64,000 nucleotides of DNA from Pontivivens ytuae (lineage in GTDB: Bacteria > Pseudomonadota > Alphaproteobacteria > Rhodobacterales > Rhodobacteraceae). Each line of letters opens with the position of its first letter. Position 1 is the stretch's first letter. Positions 42,747 through 51,421 of the stretch are shown here, piece by piece. Position numbers and translations under genes: made by a program. The stretch spans positions 3,018,001 through 3,082,000 of the forward strand of contig NZ_CP064942.1 of assembly GCF_015679265.1 (NCBI RefSeq), in the 5' to 3' direction. Below the pieces are notes generated by a model that worked only from the letters and a program-made list of their open reading frames with translations, was not told the DNA's origin and made no database searches.

Positions 42747-43547
42747 ATGGCCAAGAACGACGCAGCGCCCATCATCATCAAGCGCAAGAAGGTGTCCGGC
42801 GGGCATGAGCACCACGGCGGCGCGTGGAAGGTCGCCTACGCGGACTTCGTGACCGCGATGATGGCGTTCTTCCTGCTGATGTGGCTCCTGAACGCGACGA
42901 CGGACGAGCAGCGCATGGCGCTGGCCGAGTACTTCACGCCCACGATCTCCATCAGTGCGACATCGGGTGGCGGCGACGGGGCGCTGGGCGGCGACAGTGT
43001 CCTGACGGAGGAGACGCTGGCCCACAATGGCAAGGGGGCGACCAGCCGGCATCCGACTGAGGAGAACGCCGCCCGCGGCGACACCGGTTCCGTCCCCGTC
43101 GAGGGCGGTGACACCGGCACCGGCCCCGGCGGCGCCGGGCTCGAAACGGTCAATGACATGCTGCGCGCGACGGCCGGCGAGGCCCGTTTCGCCGACGATC
43201 TGCTGGAGCATGTGAACACCCGCATGACCGACGAGGGGCTCGTGATCGAACTGCTCGACCGGGAAGATATGCCGCTTTTTAGGGATAATGCGCCGACGCC
43301 GCGGCTGATCGCGCTGAGCGATCTCGTGGGCTCCGTCCTGCGGCTGCTCATCAATCCGGTTGCCGTTGCCGGTCGCCTGCCCGAGGACGGAACGGGCTGG
43401 GGCGAGGGCGCCGCCCGCACCGATGCCGTGCGCGCCCTCCTTGAAAGCGGCGGGCTGCCGGCGCCGCGAATCGCACGGCTGACGACGGTCTCGCAAGGCG
43501 ACGCGACCGTGGTGATCACCGTGCTCAGGACCGACCTGCCGCGATGA
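42747..43547 (+). CDS. motB: MotB-like stator protein with degenerate OmpA domain
   Basis: A 266-residue protein with the MotB N-terminus GAWKVAYADFVTAMMAFFLL, including the proton-path Asp33, one transmembrane helix and a Gly/Thr-rich linker (about residues 70-135). The C-terminal part begins like MotB (MTDEGLVIELLDRED, PTPRL) but the peptidoglycan-binding GHTD and NWELSxxRA motifs are missing or degraded. MotA is not in the window. It could be a working variant stator or a MotB paralogue with a different anchoring mode. Confidence 0.83.
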   Translation: MAKNDAAPIIIKRKKVSGGHEHHGGAWKVAYADFVTAMMAFFLLMWLLNATTDEQRMALAEYFTPTISISATSGGGDGALGGDSVLTEETLAHNGKGATSRHPTEENAARGDTGSVPVEGGDTGTGPGGAGLETVNDMLRATAGEARFADDLLEHVNTRMTDEGLVIELLDREDMPLFRDNAPTPRLIALSDLVGSVLRLLINPVAVAGRLPEDGTGWGEGAARTDAVRALLESGGLPAPRIARLTTVSQGDATVVITVLRTDLPR

Positions 43548-43557
43548 TTGCGTCGGA

Positions 43558-43572
43558 TTAGGCATTCCTTAA
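43558..43572. promoter_or_regulatory. CtrA-like box upstream of flgE
   Basis: TTAG-N7-TTAA in the 84-bp gap between the motB-like gene and flgE, one base from consensus with the same spacing as the other boxes. Confidence 0.4.
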
Positions 43573-43631
43573 GGGAGGATGGGGCATGGAGGGATCAGAC
43601 ATCGTCACGTGACTGATGAAAGGATCCAATC

Positions 43632-44945
43632 GTGAGCATCTCTTCCTCGATGAATGCCGGCGTTGCCGGGCTCTCCGTCAATGCCAGCCGGCTCGGCGCC
43701 ATCTCCGACAACATCGCGAATTCCTCGACCTTCGGCTACAAGACGGCGGAGACGGATTTCGCGTCCATCGCGCTGGAAGGGAACAACGCCGCCTACACCG
43801 CGGGCGGCGTCACGGTGAACACGTTCCGGAATGTCGAGGCGCAGGGCTCCCTGGTCACGACAGGCAACGCCACCGACATCTCCATCTCCGGCCGCGGCCT
43901 GCTGCCGGTCACGCCGGTCTCCGCGCTCGATGCGGTGGGCGACCTGCCGCTGCAACTCGTCTCCACCGGGTCCTTCGAGCCGGATGTGAACGGAGTGCTG
44001 CGCACGCCCAGCGGCCTCGCACTGCTTGGCTGGCCCGCCAATGCCGACGGCTCGATCCCGCCACAGCCGCGCGACAGCGCAGCGGGGCTTGAGCCGGTGC
44101 GGGTCACCTCGGCGCAGCTTGCGGCCGAGGCCACCACCAACATCTCCTTCGGTGCCAACCTGCCTGCCTCCGCAACCAAGGCCGGTGAGCCTGCGACGCC
44201 GCTCAATGTCGGCATCGAATACTTCGGCAACCTCGGCACGTCTGAGACCCTGACGGCGACCTTCACGCCGACGATCCCGGGGACGGGCCAGTCGAACACG
44301 TGGACGCTTGAACTGAGCGACAGCGCGTCGACCACCAACCCGATGGCGCATTTCGAGATCACTTTCGACGACAGCCGCACCGGTGGCGGCGTCATCGATA
44401 CGGTCTCCATCCCTGGTGGCACGCCGCTCAATGGCGAGAGCTACGATGCGACCACGGGATTGCTCTCGATCAACGTGGGCGGTGGCCCGCTCTCCATCCA
44501 GATCGGCCGGCCCGGCCAGGACGGCCAGCTGACGCAGCTCTCCTCCGAATTCGCGCCGATCGCGATCACCAAGGATGGGGCTCCCGTCGGCAACCTCTCC
44601 TCGGTTGAGATCGATGAGAACGGGCTGATGACGGCGATCTACGACACCGGCTTTTCGCGCACGCTCTACCAGGTGCCGCTGGCGGACGTTCCGAACATGA
44701 ACGGCCTGCGTGCCCTCGACAATCAGGCGTTCGCCCTGACCAGCGAGAGCGGCTCGATGTACCTCTGGGACGCCGGCGACGGTCCGACCGGAACCACGAT
44801 CGGCTTCGCGCGGGAGAATTCTACGACCGACATCGCCGGTGAGCTCACCTCGCTGATCGAGACGCAGCGGGCCTATTCGTCGAACGCGAAGATCATCCAG
44901 ACCGTCGACGAAATGCTTCAGGAAACCACCAATATCAAGCGCTGA
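43632..44945 (+). CDS. flgE: Flagellar hook protein FlgE
   Basis: A 437-residue hook subunit. N-terminal rod/hook signature SVNASRLGAISDNIANSSTF, FlgE-specific middle domain, and C-terminus LTSLIETQRAYSSNAKIIQT. The start is a GTG at 43632 after an AAAGGA site. It heads flgE-flgK-flgL-flgI, so hook, junction and P-ring proteins are made together. Confidence 0.94.
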   Translation: MSISSSMNAGVAGLSVNASRLGAISDNIANSSTFGYKTAETDFASIALEGNNAAYTAGGVTVNTFRNVEAQGSLVTTGNATDISISGRGLLPVTPVSALDAVGDLPLQLVSTGSFEPDVNGVLRTPSGLALLGWPANADGSIPPQPRDSAAGLEPVRVTSAQLAAEATTNISFGANLPASATKAGEPATPLNVGIEYFGNLGTSETLTATFTPTIPGTGQSNTWTLELSDSASTTNPMAHFEITFDDSRTGGGVIDTVSIPGGTPLNGESYDATTGLLSINVGGGPLSIQIGRPGQDGQLTQLSSEFAPIAITKDGAPVGNLSSVEIDENGLMTAIYDTGFSRTLYQVPLADVPNMNGLRALDNQAFALTSESGSMYLWDAGDGPTGTTIGFARENSTTDIAGELTSLIETQRAYSSNAKIIQTVDEMLQETTNIKR

Positions 44946-44966
44946 GGCGCCTGAGAGGAGCCCGTC

Positions 44967-46409
44967 ATGAGCATTTCCGCCGCCCTTGCCAGCGCCCGCT
45001 CCGGCCTCGCCATCAACGCGCGCGCCGCTGAACTGGTCAGCACCAATGTCGCCAACGCGCTTACACCGGGCTACGCGCGGCAGGAGCTCGACCGCGTTCC
45101 GCGACTCGACGGCGGCGTGGCGTCCGGCCAGGTCGTCGTGGCCCGGGACGCGGGCGCCACGGCGCTCCGCCTGTCGGCCGACAGTGCGGCGGAACAGGCC
45201 CGGACAGGCGCCGACGCGCTCGCCCGAGTCGGCGACATCCTCGGCGATCCGGGTGCGGAAACCGGGCTGGTCACGCAGATGACCGCGCTCCTGACCTCCA
45301 TCGACGAAGCCGCAGCAACGCCGGAGAACGAGGCTCTCCAGCGAAACGTCCTGACTGCCGCGCAGGATGTGGCTAGCGCCTTCGGCGATCTGTCCGAAGG
45401 CCTCCGCATGGCACGCGCCGATGCCGACCGAAGGCTCGGCGAGCGGGTCGATGCCCTGAACGGCGCGCTGGAGGGTATCGACAAGCTCAACCGCGAGATC
45501 ACCGCCGGCAAGGCACAGCGCCGCGACGTCTCCGCACTGGAGCAGGAGCGCGCGGGCCTGGTCGACGAGGTCGCCCTGCACGTGCCGGTTCGCATCATTC
45601 GTCGCGACAACGACCAGATCGCGCTCTTCACCCCCGACGGCGCCGCGCTGCTGGACGGCATCCCCGCCCGTTTCGAATTCACCCCGACACCCGTCGTGAC
45701 AGAGGCGCTGAACGTCACCGATGGCACTCTCGGCGAGGTTCTGTTCAACGGACAGCCCGTGACGCCATCGGAGAACGGTAGCCTGCTGTCAGGCGGCGGC
45801 CTCGCTGCCGATCAGTTCCTCCGCGACACCACGCTGCCCCGCATCACGGCAGAACTCGACACGCTTGCCGCCGGCCTGCTCTCGCGACTGGAAACAGCGG
45901 ACGTCACCCGGGCGCCCGGTGATGCCGCATTGCTGGGTGACGGAAACGTCGCGCATGACCCGCTCGACACCACTGGTCTTGCAGGCCGTCTCGAGGTCAA
46001 CGCGGTGGTAGATCCGGCGCAAGGCGGACGGCTCCACCGGATTCGCGATGGCGTCGGCGCCACCGCACCGGGCGCGCCCGGCGATGCAGCGACCCTACAA
46101 GCCCTCTCTGCAGGCCTTCGCCAACAAGGCACGGATCTCGCGACGATCGGCGATCCCGTCTCCCGCTCGATCCTCGACCACGCCATCCATTTCGCAGCAG
46201 CTTTGGGCAGCGAAGCCGCATCTGCCGAGACGGACGCCGCCGCCCGCACCGCAACCCTCGAGGCAGCCCGCACCGTCGAGCTCGGCCGAATCGGCGTCGA
46301 TACCGACGCGGAGCTGCAGCTTCTGCTGGAGATCGAGACGGCGTACGCCGCGAATGCCCGCGTGCTCGACACCGTCGACAGCATGATCCGCACCCTTCTG
46401 GAGATCTAA
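44967..46409 (+). CDS. flgK: Hook-filament junction protein FlgK
   Basis: A 480-residue hook-associated protein 1. N-terminal SGLAINARAAELVSTNVANA followed by LTPGYARQEL, long helical D1 region (LNGALEGIDKLNREITAGKA) and the C-terminal heptad helix ETAYAANARVLDTVDSMIRT. An AGGAG site precedes the ATG. Size is typical for alphaproteobacteria. Confidence 0.94.
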   Translation: MSISAALASARSGLAINARAAELVSTNVANALTPGYARQELDRVPRLDGGVASGQVVVARDAGATALRLSADSAAEQARTGADALARVGDILGDPGAETGLVTQMTALLTSIDEAAATPENEALQRNVLTAAQDVASAFGDLSEGLRMARADADRRLGERVDALNGALEGIDKLNREITAGKAQRRDVSALEQERAGLVDEVALHVPVRIIRRDNDQIALFTPDGAALLDGIPARFEFTPTPVVTEALNVTDGTLGEVLFNGQPVTPSENGSLLSGGGLAADQFLRDTTLPRITAELDTLAAGLLSRLETADVTRAPGDAALLGDGNVAHDPLDTTGLAGRLEVNAVVDPAQGGRLHRIRDGVGATAPGAPGDAATLQALSAGLRQQGTDLATIGDPVSRSILDHAIHFAAALGSEAASAETDAAARTATLEAARTVELGRIGVDTDAELQLLLEIETAYAANARVLDTVDSMIRTLLEI

Positions 46410-46412
46410 GCG

Positions 46413-47405
46413 ATGACCGTCACACCCCGCAGCGACCTCGCCGATCTCCTGACGCTCCGGTCCGGCACCGGACGCGTCCAGTCCCAGATCATTCAAACGC
46501 AGAAGGAACTGCTCAGCAACCGCTCGGCCAAGCCCTATGGCCTCGGTGGCGCTGCCGCGGAACGCCTTCATGGTATCGAGAGCCGTCTTGCTCGGCTCGA
46601 GGCGGACGATCGCGTGCTGACCCTGGCAGCAGGCCGGTGGTCTGCGCAGACCGAGGCCATTGCCGAGATGCGGCAGGCTCTCGGGACCGTAGCGATCGAC
46701 TTGGCTGGCGCAAGGGATCTCGGTCAGTCGGACCTGACCGAAAGCGCGTTGATCGACGCCCGCGATGGCCTCGATCGGACGTTGGCTGCACTTTCCACCC
46801 GGTATGCGGATCGTGCCGTCTTTTCCGGCGCGCAGACCGATCGCGCACCTCTTCCCGATGCGGCAACGCTGCTCGCCGACGCCACCGCATCGATTGGGGC
46901 TGCCGCTGATCCGAGCGCCGAACTGGAGGCATACTTCGGTCCAGGTGGGCGACTGGAAACCACGCTCTGGGCCGGTGCTCCGGCAGCTTCGTTGAATCTG
47001 GCGAGTGGGGAGCCGCTTCCATCCGACCCGACCGCGCTCGACCCGGCCATTACGGAGCTCCTCAAGGGATATGTTGGGACTTTGCTCGCCGCCGACACCA
47101 CGCTGCCCGTCGATGCAGCTGAACGCAGCGAACTCGCGGATGCAGGCCTTGACGCCCTCAGCCAGTCCTCCGACGCCCTCGTAGCACTCGAGGCCCGCGT
47201 CGGCCGATCGGCAGAGACGGGTGAGCGATTGCAGGCCCGTGGAGCGGCACGGCAGACTTCCCTTGTACTTGAAAGGGATGCTCTTGGTGGTGTTGATCCC
47301 TACGAGGCGGCATCGAGGCTCCAGGCTTACCAGGACCAACTCGATACGCTGTTTGTCCTGACCCGCCGCATGAGCGAGCTGTCTCTGACGCGGTACCTCG
47401 GATGA
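46413..47405 (+). CDS. flgL: Hook-filament junction protein FlgL
   Basis: A 330-residue flagellin-like hook-associated protein 3. The N-terminal helix contains GTGRVQSQIIQTQKELLSNR and the C-terminal helix ends YQDQLDTLFVLTRRMSELSL, as in FlgL. Three bases separate it from flgK and its stop overlaps the flgI start. Confidence 0.88.
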   Translation: MTVTPRSDLADLLTLRSGTGRVQSQIIQTQKELLSNRSAKPYGLGGAAAERLHGIESRLARLEADDRVLTLAAGRWSAQTEAIAEMRQALGTVAIDLAGARDLGQSDLTESALIDARDGLDRTLAALSTRYADRAVFSGAQTDRAPLPDAATLLADATASIGAAADPSAELEAYFGPGGRLETTLWAGAPAASLNLASGEPLPSDPTALDPAITELLKGYVGTLLAADTTLPVDAAERSELADAGLDALSQSSDALVALEARVGRSAETGERLQARGAARQTSLVLERDALGGVDPYEAASRLQAYQDQLDTLFVLTRRMSELSLTRYLG

Positions 47406-48502
47406 TTCGCGCTCTTGTTCTAATCGCGATGTGCATGTTGCAGGCCAGCCCGGTGTTGGCAGAGCGCGCGCGGATCAAGGATCTCGTAGAGTTCGAGGGC
47501 GTGCGGGGCAACGACTTGGTGGGCTATGGCCTCGTCGTCGGCCTCGACGGAACCGGCGACACGTTGCGCAACACGCCCTTCACCGAGGAGGCGCTCGCCA
47601 ATCTGCTGGAGAGGCTTGGCATCAACGTCTCCGGTGAGCAGTTCCGGCCGCAGAACGTTGCCGCAGTGCTCGTCACAGGTGTCCTGCCACCGTTCGCGCG
47701 CACCGGCAGCTTGATGGACGTTACGGTCTCGACCATCGGCGATGCAGACAGCCTGCTAGGGGGCACGCTGATCATGACGCCACTCAACGCTGCGGATGGC
47801 GAGATCTATGCCGTCGCGCAGGGAGCGGTCATTTCCGGTGGTGCCAGTGCCGAGGGTGATGCCGCTTCGGTGACACTGGGTGTGCCGACATCTGGCACGA
47901 TACCCGCCGGCGCGCGGATTGAACGTGAGATTCCGTTCGTCTTCAACGATATGCAGCGGTTGCGATTGTCGTTGAGGAATCCCGATTTTACCACTGCGGC
48001 GAGGATTGAAGAGGCGATCAACGGGCGTCTGGGCCGAGGGTCCGCACGCATGCTCGACCCCGGAACTGTTGAAATTAGCCTGAGCGAGAGCGTCTCTCCG
48101 GCTCGGCTCGTGAGTACGATGGAGAACCTCGAGATCGAACCAGACCAGCGTGCGAGGGTCGTGATCGACCAGAGGTCGGGAACGATCGTCCTCGGCGCCG
48201 ACGTCCGCATCTCCCGCGTCGCAGTCAGCCAGGGAAATCTGACGTTGAGGGTCGAGGAGGCGCCCCTTGCGATCCAGCCCAATCCTTTCACGAACGGTGG
48301 CGAAACTGTCGTGGTGCCAAGGACCCGGGTGGGGATCGAAGAGGAGGAGGGCGTTGGCCTCGCTCTAGTCGAGGACGCGGTGACGTTGCCGGAGGTAATC
48401 GCTGGGCTGAATGCGCTCGGCGTCGCGCCGCGGGACATGATCGACATCCTGAAAGCCATCAAGGCTGCCGGAGCTCTTCATGCGGAATTTATCGTGCAGT
48501 GA
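47402..48502 (+). CDS. flgI: Flagellar P-ring protein FlgI
   Basis: A 366-residue periplasmic ring subunit: signal peptide ending PVLA, then RIKDLVEFEGVRGNDLVGYG and VVGLDGTGDTLRNTPFT, and the C-terminal GVAPRDMIDILKAIKAAGAL. Highly conserved throughout. It closes the flgE operon. Its chaperone FlgA is encoded at 23891. Confidence 0.97.
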   Translation: MIRALVLIAMCMLQASPVLAERARIKDLVEFEGVRGNDLVGYGLVVGLDGTGDTLRNTPFTEEALANLLERLGINVSGEQFRPQNVAAVLVTGVLPPFARTGSLMDVTVSTIGDADSLLGGTLIMTPLNAADGEIYAVAQGAVISGGASAEGDAASVTLGVPTSGTIPAGARIEREIPFVFNDMQRLRLSLRNPDFTTAARIEEAINGRLGRGSARMLDPGTVEISLSESVSPARLVSTMENLEIEPDQRARVVIDQRSGTIVLGADVRISRVAVSQGNLTLRVEEAPLAIQPNPFTNGGETVVVPRTRVGIEEEEGVGLALVEDAVTLPEVIAGLNALGVAPRDMIDILKAIKAAGALHAEFIVQ

Positions 48503-48533
48503 TTGCCGGAAAACATGCTTCGCCGGTTAAATC

Positions 48534-48573
48534 AAACGCGTGTAAGCTGGCGTCGTATCGTGAACACGCGTTT
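48534..48573. terminator. Inverted repeat in the convergent gap after flgI
   Basis: Perfect 10-bp arms AAACGCGTGT / ACACGCGTTT separated by 20 bases, with a short T-run after the right arm, between flgI and the convergent protease gene. Probably a bidirectional transcription end; the central ACGCGT words could also be a protein site. Confidence 0.45.
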
Positions 48574-48611
48574 TCCCACTGCTCAGTGGCATTCGAACTT
48601 CAGCTACGAAA

Positions 48612-49286
48612 CTAGTTCCGCAGCACGATGCGGTCGCGTCGAATGGCGACTTCGTCGAGGCGTTCGATGAAGGACATGCCCAACAAGCTGGAGTGAAGCT
48701 GACCGGGGCGGGCGACGGCGCCTTCGACGTCACGGACGACGACGCCGCCGATGCTGATCTCGTCGAACGTGACTGGTGCCACAAAAGACCGGCCGTTGGC
48801 CGTCGTGACGGCCATGTTGAAGTCGAGATCGGTGTCCGGCATCCCGATACGCCGGGCGTCGTCGTAGCGGATCAGGACCAGCGAGGCGCCGGTGTCGATC
48901 AGAAGCCCGACCGGGGTGTCGTTCACGTCTGCAACGGCGCGGAAATGGCCGTCCCACGCGCGCATCAGCATGACTTCGTTGCGCAGGCTCGGGACGTTCG
49001 GCTCGATCTCGACGGGTTGTTCCAGGAGGGAGAGCGCGAAGAGGCGGCCGTGCTCGCGGAAGCTGTACGCACCGGAGATCACCAGCGCCATGACAGCCCA
49101 AAGCAGGGGCTGAACGTGAAGCCGGCCCGTCCTCACATGGCTGCGGTAGAGGGAAATCGCGGCTGCAGTGGTGCACAGCACGAGCGCCAGTACGAATTGT
49201 GTTTCGGCCGCAACCGTGTCGATGACGCCCGTCACGACAAGCGCGCTGAACGCGATGGCAAGTGCAAGTGTCACCGGCCAGAACAT
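48612..49286 (-). CDS. Membrane-anchored retropepsin-like aspartic protease (TIGR02281 type)
   Basis: A 224-residue protein with three N-terminal hydrophobic segments (residues about 4-22, 30-46, 60-75) and a periplasmic retroviral-type protease domain: LLIDTGASLVLI (Asp131) is the catalytic motif and LLGMSFIERLD the second conserved element. Such single-domain proteases act as dimers; substrates in bacteria are mostly unknown. A GGAG site precedes the ATG at 49286. Confidence 0.87.
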   Translation of the reverse strand: MFWPVTLALAIAFSALVVTGVIDTVAAETQFVLALVLCTTAAAISLYRSHVRTGRLHVQPLLWAVMALVISGAYSFREHGRLFALSLLEQPVEIEPNVPSLRNEVMLMRAWDGHFRAVADVNDTPVGLLIDTGASLVLIRYDDARRIGMPDTDLDFNMAVTTANGRSFVAPVTFDEISIGGVVVRDVEGAVARPGQLHSSLLGMSFIERLDEVAIRRDRIVLRN

Positions 49287-49362
49287 GGCGTCTCCAGAAA
49301 CGTACCCCTCGAATCAACTCGATCATGGGCCACAACTTGAGGCCGTTTAAAGGCAGTTTGCC

Positions 49363-49620
49363 TCACGGTTGGGGTTTTGTGGCATTTGTCACACGTGCGG
49401 CTCGCCCGCCACGCCGCCGCCGCGTCTGCTGGGCGGCGCGTGCCGAAAGACCGTCCATGACCTCGCGCCGATGCTCGGGTGTCATGCGCGACCACCCTGC
49501 AATCTCATCGCGACTGCGGTGGCAGCCGAGGCAGAGCCCGCTTGCGGGGTCGAGCACGCAGACCCGGACGCAGGGGCTCTCGATCTCCGGCCGGGACCAG
49601 ACGTCATCGCTCATCGTCAT
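49363..49620 (-). CDS. DUF1289 cysteine-rich protein
   Basis: An 85-residue protein with the DUF1289 pattern ESPCVRVCVLDPASGLCLGC, followed by HRSRDEIAGWSRM; the four cysteines probably bind an iron-sulfur cluster or metal. Function unknown, though the family is often next to nucleic-acid or translation genes. It starts 17 bases inside ruvX, so it is translationally coupled to it. Confidence 0.87.
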   Translation of the reverse strand: MTMSDDVWSRPEIESPCVRVCVLDPASGLCLGCHRSRDEIAGWSRMTPEHRREVMDGLSARAAQQTRRRRGGRAARVTNATKPQP

Positions 49621-50089
49621 GCTCCATATGGTGCAGCCGGTCGAGTAGGCCTTGCAGGATATAGGAGGCCGCGACGCTGTCGATCACCTCGGCCCGGCGC
49701 GCGCGCGAGGCGTCGGCGGCGAGAAGGGCCCGCTCTGCGGCGATGGTGGACAACCGTTCATCCCAGAAGGTGATCGGCAACTCCGTCAAGCCCATGAGAT
49801 TGCGGGCAAAAGCGCGAGTGGACTGCGCGCGCGGCCCCTCGCTGCCATCCATGTTGCGCGGCAGCCCCAGCACGATGCCGGTGACCTGCCGCTCCTCACC
49901 CGCGGCGAGCAGGGCCTGCGCATCGACGCCGAACTTGGTCCGTTTGTGCGTGCGCATCGCGGTCGCCACGCCGCGCAGCCCGTCCGACAGGGCGAGGCCG
50001 ATCGTCTTCGTTCCAAGGTCAAGCCCCATGAGGGCGCCGGTCGCCGGAAGCGCGCTACGGAACTCCGCCACGTCCTCGTAGACGCTCAC
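49604..50089 (-). CDS. ruvX: Holliday-junction resolvase-like RNase YqgF/RuvX
   Basis: A 161-residue RNase H-fold nuclease involved in 16S rRNA 5' processing and proposed in junction resolution. Catalytic Asp in LMGLDLGTKTIGLALSD (about residue 24), a GLPRNMDGSEG loop, the FWDERLST glutamate and the C-terminal EVIDSVAASYIL aspartate are all present. The GTG at 50089 overlaps the ccmI stop; the frame upstream has no similarity. Confidence 0.93.
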   Translation of the reverse strand: MSVYEDVAEFRSALPATGALMGLDLGTKTIGLALSDGLRGVATAMRTHKRTKFGVDAQALLAAGEERQVTGIVLGLPRNMDGSEGPRAQSTRAFARNLMGLTELPITFWDERLSTIAAERALLAADASRARRAEVIDSVAASYILQGLLDRLHHMEHDDER

Positions 50090-51249
50090 TGCGTTGCCTC
50101 CAGTTCGTCGAGGGCTGCTGCGTCGCCAGCGAAGGCGTCGCGCGCGTCGGCCATGGCCTGTTCGGCGGCTTCGGCCTCGCCCAAGACGCGGTAGGCGCGG
50201 ATCAGGCGTTGCCATTCGGCGACGGTCCCGCCGTCCTCGGCAAGACGCGCGGCGAGGCCGCCGACCATACCCTCGATCATCTCCCGCTGCGCCTCGGGGT
50301 CGAGGTCCTGCGCTGCCGCGACGGCGTTCGCGTCCGGACCGGGTGCCGACAGGCGGGCGAGGTCGTCCGCTGCCGCTGCGCGCAACGCCTCGGGCGTTGT
50401 CGGGTTCTCCACCAAATCGGTCAGCCGCGCCTCGGCCCCGGCGCGATCGCCGGCCTGCACCTCGGCACGGGCCTTGTAGTAGGCGGCCCACGGCTCGCCG
50501 GGGTCGCGCGCGAGGGTGTCGTCGAGTACCGCTTCGGCCTCCGGCGAGACATAACCGCCCGCCGCGATGATCATGAATTCGGCCAGTGCCGACAGATCTT
50601 CCGTACGCGCCTCCGCACCGAGCAGGGCCACAAGGCGATCCTGTGCCTGCCGCCCCTCGAGGTGATAGCCAAGCTGCATGTAGGTTCGCGCGAGCAGCCG
50701 CAGCCCCTCAGCATCGTCGGGGCGGCCCTCCAGCACGGTTTCGAGCTGGGTAAGCAAGGCGCGGTCGCGCTCCGACACCTCGGGCTCCGGCGTGCGTGCG
50801 GCCACCATGGCCTCGGCAATCGCCTGCGGGGGGCGCTGCGCCATCTCGGCGATCGCCTGAGCCTCGCCCGCGCGGCTTGCGAGCGGCGCATCGGGCCGGC
50901 CGGGGGCGCCGAGCCAGAGGTAGATCGCGGTACCGCCAACCAGAACGAAGGCCGTGGAGAATGACGCGATCATCCGTGTGCCCGCCAGCGGCGCCGCTCT
51001 CGCGGCATCGGCACGCTCCGCCGCATCGGCTGCGGCGAGCAGACGGCGCGACAGCTCGACGCGCGTGGTCTCCGCCTCCTCCGGTGCCACGACGCCCCGC
51101 GCCACATCGGCATCCAGCGTGGCGAGCTGGTCGCGGTAGACAGCGACGTCCGACGCCTCGCCCTCCTCTTCCTGCAGGCGCAACAGCGGGCGGAGCAGGG
51201 CCAGCACGACGATGAGGCCGATCAGCAGCGCGATGATCCAGAACAGCAT
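50086..51249 (-). CDS. ccmI: Cytochrome c maturation protein CcmI
   Basis: A 387-residue inner-membrane protein that hands apocytochrome c to the CcmFH heme ligation complex. Two transmembrane helices (residues 3-22 and about 93-112) flank a cytoplasmic loop with VYRDQLATLDADVARGVVAP, the CcmI hallmark, and a periplasmic TPR domain follows. The remaining ccm genes are not in the window, although two di-heme proteins that need this pathway are. Start at the ATG 51249. Confidence 0.92.
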   Translation of the reverse strand: MLFWIIALLIGLIVVLALLRPLLRLQEEEGEASDVAVYRDQLATLDADVARGVVAPEEAETTRVELSRRLLAAADAAERADAARAAPLAGTRMIASFSTAFVLVGGTAIYLWLGAPGRPDAPLASRAGEAQAIAEMAQRPPQAIAEAMVAARTPEPEVSERDRALLTQLETVLEGRPDDAEGLRLLARTYMQLGYHLEGRQAQDRLVALLGAEARTEDLSALAEFMIIAAGGYVSPEAEAVLDDTLARDPGEPWAAYYKARAEVQAGDRAGAEARLTDLVENPTTPEALRAAAADDLARLSAPGPDANAVAAAQDLDPEAQREMIEGMVGGLAARLAEDGGTVAEWQRLIRAYRVLGEAEAAEQAMADARDAFAGDAAALDELEATQ

Positions 51250-51421
51250 GGGCTCTCCAGCAGGGCTTTCAGCGATCCTACGTATAGCGCCCGGGGGGCT
51301 GTCGCAATGCGCGGCGCCCGCGTCGTGAACAGCCCTCGGAGCGGCGCAAAACGGCGCTTGACCGAGCCGCGGTTTTGGCATCACGCAAGGATTGCCGAAT
51401 TCGACCGGAGCGCCGTCGCCC

